A stretch of 5,114 bases of DNA from Nitrospinae bacterium CG22_combo_CG10-13_8_21_14_all_47_10 (GTDB taxonomy: Bacteria > Nitrospinota > Nitrospinia > Nitrospinales > VA-1). Below are positions 1-5,114 of the stretch, in pieces (positions within the stretch are counted from its first letter, which is position 1; every line of letters begins with the position of its first letter). Location: contig PCTK01000142.1 of NCBI GenBank assembly GCA_002786505.1, forward strand, positions 1 through 5,114. The letters are read 5' to 3'. Under the pieces are notes generated by a model. It ran no database searches. It was not told where the DNA came from and saw only the letters and a program-made list of their open reading frames with translations. Both the position numbers and the translations under genes were made by a program.

Positions 1-1506
1 TACCTCGAAGCAGGCGGCATCATCAACCTGCCAAACAATATTTTTTCTTTTTATCCACAGCACATGGAGATGCTGTATTTGTTTGCCCTGGCATTGGGAA
101 CGGATCATTTGGCCCAACTGACAGGATTGGGCATTGTCTTCCTGCTTCTTATCGCCCTGCACCAGTACTACAGGCAGAAAGGTTCGGCAACATACGCGCT
201 CCTGGTTCCGGCAGTCTTTCTCTCGACTCCCGCTTTTTTTAACGTAGCCTACTCGGCCTATGTTGACCTGCAGACAGCGGCTTATGCCTTCATGGCCTTT
301 TATTCCTGGGAGAACTGGCTCAGCCGAAAACAAACCGGTTGGTTTTACCTGATGACCGTGTTCGTGGGTGCGGCTTTGGCCACCCAACTCACCGCCATAA
401 TCGCCTTGCCCATCGCCTTGCTCGCTGTTGTCCTGCAAGGCGAAACATCTCCCAAAAAAGTTTTTGGGCAATGTTGCATCCTTGCCCTTGGCACCCTGCT
501 TTTTATTCTGCCTTGGTGGGGAAGAAATTATTTTTTCACCGGAAACCCTTTTGCCCCTTTTTTCATGCAGTTGTTCGGCGGGGGTCAGGGCATGAACTGG
601 GACATCACACGTTCTTTTCAACATTTCCAATATTTTTCTTCCTATGGAATGGGGCATGGAATCCTGGACTTTTTTTTATTGCCCATCAACCTGACATTTT
701 TTGGTCAACCCCATTCCCTCAAGTTCGATGGCCAGATCGGTATTCTTTATTTCCTGCTTCTTCCAGCCCTTTTTGGACTCCGGCGGCAGTCCCTGCCTAT
801 GATTGCCGCATTTTTATTGTTTATGGTCTTCTGGTTTACCCAAACCCAGCAAGCCCGTTTACTAAGCACCCCTTTCGCTTTCCTAACCCTTTTACTAATA
901 AAAGGATTGGAGGAATGGCTCTCTTCGCAATCGGGCAAGACCAAAAATAATGGGGAAACCTTTTTACTCGCAGTCCTGGCGCTGGGGCTAATATTCAACA
1001 CTTTCCTGATCGCAAAAACCTGGGCGAGGATTCAGCCTTTACCCTATATCTTCCAACAGGAAAGTCGGGAGCCTTTTCTGATGCGGCAGATTCGGTCTTA
1101 CCCGGTCTATCTTTCAGCCAATCATTTGGTCGAGAAAAATGAAAAAATATTATTGGTCTACATGAAAAACTTAGGATTTCTAATGGACAAACCCTTCTTC
1201 AGCGATTCGGTTTTTGAAGACCACACCCTGAAAAAAATAATTGATGAAGAAGTTTATGCGGGAGATATCATTAACAGGCTGAAATCCATGGGAATCACCC
1301 ACATCCTGTTCAACCACAAATTCGTTTTCGGGGAGGACTCGACGTTCTCGGCTGGGGAGAAGGGAATCCTGAAAAATTTTCTAGCCCACCACGCCCAACA
1401 CATACTGACAAAAAACGAGTTCTTCCTGTACCGCTTTATGCTAGACTTGGAGCCTGGAAATCCGAATAATACCTCAGGCCTTATATCCATTCCCCTGAAC
1501 CATTAA
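1..1506 (+). CDS. GT39-like (GT-C fold) membrane glycosyltransferase, 5' partial
   Basis: The frame is open from the first base, so the gene begins before the window; the Met at nt 64 is internal, because the residues before it (LPNN..SFYPQ..EMLY) already belong to the family pattern. 501 residues are visible before a TAA stop. They contain about ten hydrophobic segments, with a loop motif PWWGRNYFFTGNPFAPFF at visible residues 171-188, which matches the PW..RN...TGNP..P pattern common in GT39-like/ArnT-like lipid-linked sugar transferases. The last ~150 residues are soluble and include GITHILFN (from visible residue 431), a segment typical of the C-terminal extramembrane domain in this superfamily. 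Known of the family: these inner-membrane enzymes move a sugar from a polyprenyl-phosphate carrier to a lipid, glycan or protein on the outer face. The acidic catalytic residues of the first periplasmic loop would lie upstream and cannot be checked. Donor and acceptor cannot be inferred. The next gene follows after 40 nt on the same strand. Confidence 0.82.
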   Translation, partial: YLEAGGIINLPNNIFSFYPQHMEMLYLFALALGTDHLAQLTGLGIVFLLLIALHQYYRQKGSATYALLVPAVFLSTPAFFNVAYSAYVDLQTAAYAFMAFYSWENWLSRKQTGWFYLMTVFVGAALATQLTAIIALPIALLAVVLQGETSPKKVFGQCCILALGTLLFILPWWGRNYFFTGNPFAPFFMQLFGGGQGMNWDITRSFQHFQYFSSYGMGHGILDFFLLPINLTFFGQPHSLKFDGQIGILYFLLLPALFGLRRQSLPMIAAFLLFMVFWFTQTQQARLLSTPFAFLTLLLIKGLEEWLSSQSGKTKNNGETFLLAVLALGLIFNTFLIAKTWARIQPLPYIFQQESREPFLMRQIRSYPVYLSANHLVEKNEKILLVYMKNLGFLMDKPFFSDSVFEDHTLKKIIDEEVYAGDIINRLKSMGITHILFNHKFVFGEDSTFSAGEKGILKNFLAHHAQHILTKNEFFLYRFMLDLEPGNPNNTSGLISIPLNH

Positions 1507-1533
1507 AGAGTGGGTGTCAGGCTTTTATATTTT

Positions 1534-1538
1534 AAGGA
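1534..1538 (+). promoter_or_regulatory. Ribosome binding site deciding the DJ-1/PfpI start
   Basis: AAGGA lies 8 nt before the ATG at 1547. The same frame also has an earlier GTG at 1514, but that codon has no comparable purine-rich site and would add 11 residues not expected before the first beta strand of the fold. The ATG at 1547 is therefore preferred. Confidence 0.7.
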
Positions 1539-1546
1539 TAAAAAAT

Positions 1547-2149
1547 ATGGAGCGGCTAGTCGGGAAAAACATACTGATCATCATCCCAAAAGATTATTAC
1601 ATGGAGAGCGAACTCGACCCGATTCTGGAATCCATGAATGCAGAGGGAGCCAAAGTTTTAATTGCCTCCAACAAATTGAAGGAAGCTGTCGGGATGAAGG
1701 GCGGCAGGACCACCCCGGATGTCTTGATTGTGGACGCAATAGAAGGCATCACCGGCGACAGTTATGTTTCCGGTGGCAAAGGAGTGCGCCAGATAAAAGG
1801 GGTTTTTCACGGAGTCATCCTCATAGGAGGGAATGGGGCCAGATCCTACCTCTGGAAGGATGAGCTTCTGCGCCTCCTGATCAACGACCGCCATCGCTCC
1901 CATATGGTAATCGCCGGCATCGGCAGTGCTGTTCCCTGTATGGGAAAAGCCGGACTCCTGCAAAGTCTCGAAGTCACCACCGAGCCCGGCAACAAAAAAG
2001 CCATTGAGGAATTAGAAGCTTCCAAAGCAGTTCTAGTGGACGAACCAATGACCCTCACCGACCGGATTTTCACGGTGAGGGACGCAAGTGCTATACCCGC
2101 TTTTCTCGATCCTTTCATTGAAGCAGTGGCAAAAACACCGAAAAAATAA
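1547..2149 (+). CDS. DJ-1/PfpI (class I glutamine amidotransferase-like) family protein lacking the elbow cysteine
   Basis: 200 residues, the usual size of single-domain DJ-1/PfpI/ThiJ proteins. What is seen: a first strand (NILIIIPKDYY) followed by ESEL at residues 20-23, where the family has its conserved Glu; a second strand (KVLIAS); then HGVILIGGNGARSYLW with the GG.G loop at 94-97; then VIAGIGSAVPCMGKAGLL at about 121-138. Aligned without gaps to the family pattern AIC..P..LA.AGLL, the nucleophilic Cys position is Gly126. The only Cys in the protein is Cys131, five residues later. The family includes proteases, deglycase/glyoxalase-like enzymes, chaperones and redox sensors, most of which depend on that Cys. 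This member is either non-catalytic or works differently, so no reaction is assigned. It lies 40 nt after the glycosyltransferase gene and may be read through from it, although no shared role is evident. It ends 18 nt from the end of the convergent STAS-like gene. Confidence 0.85.
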   Translation: MERLVGKNILIIIPKDYYMESELDPILESMNAEGAKVLIASNKLKEAVGMKGGRTTPDVLIVDAIEGITGDSYVSGGKGVRQIKGVFHGVILIGGNGARSYLWKDELLRLLINDRHRSHMVIAGIGSAVPCMGKAGLLQSLEVTTEPGNKKAIEELEASKAVLVDEPMTLTDRIFTVRDASAIPAFLDPFIEAVAKTPKK

Positions 2150-2156
2150 GTTTTCG
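2139..2156. terminator. Weak AT-rich hairpin at the convergent junction
   Basis: CGAAAA (2139-2144) pairs with TTTTCG (2151-2156) around a 6-nt loop that contains most of the plus-strand gene's TAA stop. On the plus strand no T-run follows. On the minus strand the hairpin is followed by GTGTTTTTG, so it could serve as a modest terminator for the minus-strand pair. The stem has only two G-C pairs, so this is a candidate only; no stronger terminator is visible between the two convergent genes. Confidence 0.22.
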
Positions 2157-2167
2157 CGGCACTCTTC

Positions 2168-2518
2168 TCAGCCCTGGCTTTTTCTTTCTTCCTGAGTTCG
2201 GATGATTTTCAATCTGAGTTTAATCGCGTCGTTCAAGCTTTTAACAATGCGATCATTCGAGTCGGGGAAGTGCAGTTTCTGGTTGAACTCATCCAGTGAA
2301 TGGGTTTCAAGTATTTTGGCAAAAGCTTCATCCACAAAAGGCCGGGTCATCTGCACCACACCCTCAAAATAGACAGAAATTTTTTCGTACTTGTCCCAAT
2401 TATCAAGAATGAGATTTTTGATCGTATCTCCAGCAGGCTCCCCGTCCTCCGACGTTCTTCCCGCCGGAGTCGAGGTGCCCATGATTTCATAAACGTCAAC
2501 TTTAAATTCACCTTCCAT
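2168..2518 (-). CDS. STAS-like domain protein (DUF4325)
   Basis: 116 residues, no signal peptide or membrane segment, so predicted cytosolic. After a polar, Gly/Thr/Glu-rich stretch (residues ~14-31) comes the recognisable core: ISVYFEGVVQMTRPFVDEAF at 47-66, matching the DUF4325 pattern (strand, F.GV, then SF.DEAFG.L), followed by LDEFNQKLHF and a C-terminal helix ending in IKLRLK (99-104) and a charged tail. DUF4325 domains are classed as STAS-like because they resemble anti-sigma-factor antagonist folds; they occur alone or fused to ATPase or DNA-binding modules, and their function is largely undefined. No kinase or anti-sigma partner is visible here. An AAGG sits 5 nt before the ATG at 2518. 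The gene begins 30 nt after the stop of the exported cyclophilin gene on the same strand, with no obvious promoter in between, so the two are probably co-transcribed. Family assignment is by motif recognition only. Confidence 0.75.
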   Translation of the reverse strand: MEGEFKVDVYEIMGTSTPAGRTSEDGEPAGDTIKNLILDNWDKYEKISVYFEGVVQMTRPFVDEAFAKILETHSLDEFNQKLHFPDSNDRIVKSLNDAIKLRLKIIRTQEERKSQG

Positions 2519-2548
2519 ATCTACCTTGCCCTCACGGGAATGCTTTCC

Positions 2549-3103
2549 CTAACGGTTAACAATTTTAACGGACTTCATTTCCACTCTTTCATCAGGGTTA
2601 TCCCGTGAATCACGCGGCACGCTGACGATCTTGTCGGCAATATCCATCCCCTTAATCACCCGACCGAAAACGGTGTACTGGTTGTCCAGAAAATGCGAGT
2701 CCTTAACCACAATGAAAAACTGCGAACCGGCACTGTCAGGGTCTTGAGCCCGGGCCATCGACAAAACGCCCCGGTCATGAGGAGTATCGCTGAATTCCGC
2801 CTTGATGGTATAGCCCGGCCCTCCCATTCCATGCATGGATCGATCATCGCTTTTGGTATTGGGGTCGCCGCCCTGAATCATAAAACCCGGAATCACCCGG
2901 TGGAATGTGGTGCCATCGTAAAAACCTTTGTTGGCGAGGTCTTTAAAATTTTTAACGTGCCCCGGCGCCTTATTATTCAAAAACTCCAACTCAATATTTC
3001 CAAGCGTGGTTTCGATCACTGCAATTTCATTGCACTGTGCCGCGGTTCCGGTCATCAGGACACCCATCAGCCCTGCGGCAATTCCTTTAACAAAAAAGTT
3101 CAT
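2549..3103 (-). CDS. Exported cyclophilin-type peptidyl-prolyl cis-trans isomerase
   Basis: 184 residues: a signal peptide followed by one complete cyclophilin domain. Residues 1-23 show a Lys at position 6, a hydrophobic core (GIAAGLMGVLMTG) and a GTAA region suited to signal peptidase I, so the product should be periplasmic, as for E. coli PpiA. The domain shows TTLGNIELEF (32-41), FHRVIPGFMIQGGDP (67-81) and AGSQFFIVV (125-133). Cyclophilin active-site residues equivalent to human CypA Arg55, Phe60, Gln63 and Phe113 are present as Arg69, Phe74, Gln77 and Phe130. The CypA Trp121 position is Phe138, as in many bacterial cyclophilins that bind cyclosporin A poorly, and the His126 position is Tyr143. 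It should catalyse prolyl isomerisation during folding of exported proteins. The start at 3103 is chosen over an in-frame ATG at 3133 because GGAGG lies just before 3103 and the longer form would bury the signal peptide behind ten extra residues. It is first gene of a probable pair with the STAS-like gene. Confidence 0.93.
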   Translation of the reverse strand: MNFFVKGIAAGLMGVLMTGTAAQCNEIAVIETTLGNIELEFLNNKAPGHVKNFKDLANKGFYDGTTFHRVIPGFMIQGGDPNTKSDDRSMHGMGGPGYTIKAEFSDTPHDRGVLSMARAQDPDSAGSQFFIVVKDSHFLDNQYTVFGRVIKGMDIADKIVSVPRDSRDNPDERVEMKSVKIVNR

Positions 3104-3107
3104 GAAA

Positions 3108-3112
3108 CCTCC
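3108..3112 (-). promoter_or_regulatory. Strong ribosome binding site of the cyclophilin gene
   Basis: GGAGG on the minus strand ends 4 nt before the ATG at 3103. The alternative ATG at 3133 is preceded only by AT-rich sequence with no such site, so this element fixes the start and the length of the signal peptide. Confidence 0.75.
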
Positions 3113-3133
3113 AAAAAAAGGGATAATAATCAA

Positions 3134-3163
3134 ACTATATCAATTATTTCCGGGTTTTTCTAA
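3134..3163 (-). promoter_or_regulatory. Candidate sigma70-type promoter for the cyclophilin/STAS-like pair
   Basis: On the minus strand TATAGT (3139-3134) is one base from the -10 consensus. An 18-nt spacer separates it from TTAGAA (3163-3158), a poor -35 match. Transcription would begin near 3127 and give a leader of about 24 nt that contains the ribosome binding site, which is a sensible geometry. A second -10-like TATTAT lies further downstream without a good -35. No equally good plus-strand promoter for the transglutaminase gene is visible in the same intergenic region. Confidence 0.3.
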
Positions 3164-3245
3164 CTACACCACCGAAAGAAAGGATTCAACCGGGATGATT
3201 TTTAAGGGATGCATTCTAGCAGGTTGCCGGAAAAGTCTCAATAAA

Positions 3246-3267
3246 TGTCATGAGTCTGTCATGAGCC
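3246..3267 (+). repeat. Imperfect 11-bp tandem duplication spanning the transglutaminase start
   Basis: TGTCATGAGTC (3246-3256) is followed directly by TGTCATGAGCC (3257-3267), ten of eleven bases identical. Each copy holds a TCATGA palindrome and an ATG beginning Met-Ser-Leu. Because the unit is 11 bp, the two ATGs (3250 and 3261) are in different frames; only the second reads into the long gene. The first gives a four-codon ORF (Met-Ser-Leu-Ser) whose TGA overlaps the second ATG as ATGA. Confidence 0.6.
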
Positions 3268-5114
3268 TTAAATCAGCATTTCTCATTTGTAATTACTTTT
3301 TGGCAGGACTAGCCCTGGCCTGTCTGGTTTTAAGTGAAATTTATTCACCCCTGACCGGCCTGATATTTTCCGCTGGCCTCATTCTCTGTTTTCTTCTCGA
3401 ACAATCAGGACAAATTCCAATTCGGCCAACAACCCCGATTTTAAGCTCTAACTGGGCTTTTTTACTGCTACCCTTTTTATATTTCATCTTTAACCCGCCG
3501 CTACTGGATCTGATTGCCGGGTTTCTCATTTATCTCATGTTTGCCAGGTTCATCTTTAAAATAGAATTCAACGATTATTTATTCGGTTACCTCATAGCCA
3601 TCGTCTGCCTGTTGATTGGAGCCATCTTCGATCAAAGCCTGACCTTTGGCGCGATCTTCCTCTGCTTCTATCTTGTTTTAAGCTGGTGCCTGATATTTTA
3701 TACGCTGATGGTAGAGCGGGTTGGCAACAAAAGCGCCGATTTCAAAACAGCGGGGAAAAACGAAACACCCGGTTTTGCCCTGCTCGGGTGGTCAACCGGT
3801 CTGGTTATCCTCAGTTTCGCCATGACGGCCTTGATCTTTCTTTCCTTTCCCCGGTTCGGGCTGGGTTTCCTCTCCCTGGAAACCCCATCATCTCCCATCA
3901 CCGGGTTTTCCGACACCGTCACTCTGGGGGATGTAGGGAAAATTAAATTAAATTCCGCAGTGGTCATGAGGGTGGAATACACAAAGGGAGGAAAAATCTA
4001 TCAACCAAAATCGCAAATTTTATGGAGGGGCGTGGTGCTGGACCATTACAACGGCACAACTTGGACCTCCACATTGGGCGCGGAGTTTGAAACCCGGAAT
4101 CAGCCCGGAATCGGACTCAATCTCTTTCAGGTGTCCCGTCCAACAGAAGTGGTGCAACAAAATATCTATATGGAATCGTTCGACACCCCTTACCTTTTTA
4201 CACACGGGATCCCCTTGTTTATGGATGGCAACTTCATTCATCTACAGATGGATAAAAATTTTGTATTTAAAACCACAGATGCCCGGTCCGGCCCAAGAAA
4301 ATACACGCTGACCTCGGAAATCTCGGCCCCCGATACCAGCTATAATCTTGATCTCCCCAACAGCGATCCCTTGCTGTTTCCCGGCCGGTTTCTTCAACTT
4401 CCTGAGATCAGCCCCAAAACCAGGGACCTGGCCGAAAACCTGGCTAAAAACGCCCGCTCTAACCGGGAACGGGCAGACAATATTTTGCGTCATTTCTCCA
4501 ATTTCGAATACACCCTGAAAATGGAAAATGACCCGGACAAAACCGCGCTGGAACATTTTTTATTTCAAAGAAAGGCTGGCCATTGCGAATATTTTGCTTC
4601 CGCCATGGTGATCCTGCTCAGGTCCGCTGGCGTTCCCGCCCGTCTGGTCAATGGTTTTGTCGGGGTTGAGTGGAACGAATGGGGAAACTACCTGATCGTC
4701 CGCCAAAGCCACGCCCATTCATGGGTCGAGGCTTTTCTTCCGGGAAAAGGCTGGGCAGTTTATGACCCCACTCCTCCAGACCCTGCCCTGACTAGCCTGA
4801 GCCCGCTTAACCCGCTGGCAAAGTCACTGGATTTTCTTAAAATGACCTGGCAGAGATATGTGGTTCGCTATTCTGTGCAAGATCAGTTTCAGGCGATCCA
4901 GTTTTTCAGAAGCGGTAGCCGTGATATCATGCAAAAATTTAAAAGACTGCTGAATTGGGAAACCCTGGCGCTGGAGGCACGCCACTTCGTCCCGGTTTTT
5001 CTGGCCCTGATTTTGGCCGCCATATTTTCCCTAGCCCTCAAGCGTCATTATGGCGGGGCCCTCTTCTCCAAACGCTCCCCTGTCGCGGTCATTCTTTATC
5101 GGGATATGTTGAAA
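3261..5114 (+). CDS. tgpA: TgpA-like membrane transglutaminase (DUF3488 + transglutaminase core), 3' partial
   Basis: 618 residues are visible and the frame is still open at the window end. Residues 1-195 hold about seven hydrophobic helices (roughly 7-25, 30-47, 65-78, 80-99, 106-123, 126-150, 172-195), ending in FPRFGLGF, the DUF3488/TgpA N-terminal pattern. A predicted periplasmic part follows, with the family signature LWRGVVLDHYNGTTW at 254-268. The transglutaminase core has GHCEYFASAM with Cys442, SHAHSWVEAF with His486, and VYDPTPP with Asp502, so the Cys-His-Asp triad is complete. One further helix spans about 576-597; the sequence stops just after LYRDMLK, where the C-terminal DUF4129-type cytoplasmic domain normally begins. 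TgpA of Pseudomonas aeruginosa is the namesake; the substrate in this organism is unknown. The start is uncertain: ATG 3261 suits a short cytoplasmic N-terminus but has a weak ribosome binding site. An in-frame ATG at 3195 has AAGGA ten nt upstream and would add 22 Cys-rich residues. The usual MoxR and DUF58 partner genes are not upstream. Confidence 0.92.
   Translation, partial: MSLKSAFLICNYFLAGLALACLVLSEIYSPLTGLIFSAGLILCFLLEQSGQIPIRPTTPILSSNWAFLLLPFLYFIFNPPLLDLIAGFLIYLMFARFIFKIEFNDYLFGYLIAIVCLLIGAIFDQSLTFGAIFLCFYLVLSWCLIFYTLMVERVGNKSADFKTAGKNETPGFALLGWSTGLVILSFAMTALIFLSFPRFGLGFLSLETPSSPITGFSDTVTLGDVGKIKLNSAVVMRVEYTKGGKIYQPKSQILWRGVVLDHYNGTTWTSTLGAEFETRNQPGIGLNLFQVSRPTEVVQQNIYMESFDTPYLFTHGIPLFMDGNFIHLQMDKNFVFKTTDARSGPRKYTLTSEISAPDTSYNLDLPNSDPLLFPGRFLQLPEISPKTRDLAENLAKNARSNRERADNILRHFSNFEYTLKMENDPDKTALEHFLFQRKAGHCEYFASAMVILLRSAGVPARLVNGFVGVEWNEWGNYLIVRQSHAHSWVEAFLPGKGWAVYDPTPPDPALTSLSPLNPLAKSLDFLKMTWQRYVVRYSVQDQFQAIQFFRSGSRDIMQKFKRLLNWETLALEARHFVPVFLALILAAIFSLALKRHYGGALFSKRSPVAVILYRDMLK

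Noticed and set aside
670..677. Run of eight T bases in the glycosyltransferase gene, considered as a phase-variation or slippage site
   Set aside because: The frame is intact through it, it encodes a normal hydrophobic stretch, and short T-runs are common in membrane-segment codons here.
339..950. 203-codon plus-strand open frame inside the glycosyltransferase gene
   Set aside because: Shifted frame of a gene with clear family motifs; its translation is rich in Pro, Phe and His as expected from a shadow frame.
2170..2183. AGCC-CT-GGCT followed by a T-run, resembling a plus-strand terminator for the DJ-1/PfpI gene
   Set aside because: The loop would be two bases and the workable stem only three pairs, and it lies within the 3' end of the STAS-like gene, where the T-run is simply its Lys/Glu-rich tail codons.
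2300..2608. 102-codon plus-strand open frame across the STAS-like gene and the gap to the cyclophilin gene
   Set aside because: Antisense to a recognisable DUF4325 core, with no ribosome binding site or recognisable protein pattern.
3022..3045. Possible lipoprotein lipobox at Cys24 of the cyclophilin
   Set aside because: The residue before the Cys is Gln (AAQC), which does not fit the Gly/Ala/Ser required at that position; ordinary signal peptidase I cleavage fits better.
2693..3163. 156-codon plus-strand open frame opposite the cyclophilin gene
   Set aside because: It lies entirely antisense to a clear cyclophilin with signal peptide and active-site motifs, and its translation shows no domain, signal or membrane pattern.
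4242..4556. 104-codon minus-strand open frame inside the transglutaminase gene
   Set aside because: Antisense shadow within a continuous reading frame that carries the full transglutaminase triad.

Overview
This 5.1 kb stretch looks like chromosomal DNA of a diderm (Gram-negative-type) bacterium. It carries an exported cyclophilin with a classical signal peptide, a TgpA-type membrane transglutaminase with its catalytic domain predicted outside the membrane, and a GT-C membrane glycosyltransferase. Base composition is roughly balanced and looks even along the window, with no visible foreign island. The gene set would fit a deltaproteobacterium-like or Nitrospinota-like genome, but that is a weak impression and not a determination. 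I see no insertion sequence, CRISPR array, tRNA, rRNA, prophage gene or toxin/defence module.

Layout: (1) nt 1-1506, plus strand: the 3' part of a GT39-like (GT-C fold) polytopic glycosyltransferase whose start lies before the window. (2) nt 1547-2149, plus strand: a 200-residue DJ-1/PfpI-family protein 40 nt downstream, with Gly in place of the usual nucleophilic Cys. (3) A tight convergent junction of 18 nt. (4) nt 2168-2518, minus strand: a 116-residue STAS-like (DUF4325) protein. (5) nt 2549-3103, minus strand: an exported cyclophilin-type peptidyl-prolyl isomerase, 30 nt upstream of the DUF4325 gene and probably co-transcribed with it. (6) nt 3104-3260: a divergent intergenic region holding the likely promoter of the minus-strand pair and an 11-bp tandem duplication that copies the start codon of the next gene. 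(7) nt 3261 to the window end, plus strand: a TgpA-like protein (DUF3488 membrane part plus transglutaminase core with an intact Cys-His-Asp triad), cut off just after its last membrane helix.

The genes do not form one recognisable pathway. The cyclophilin, the transglutaminase and the glycosyltransferase all act at or outside the inner membrane, but they sit in three separate transcription units, so a shared function is not implied. I find no convincing new multi-gene system. The observations most worth a second look are the Cys-less elbow in the DJ-1/PfpI protein, the duplicated start region of the transglutaminase gene, and the pairing of a cytosolic STAS-like protein with an exported prolyl isomerase.
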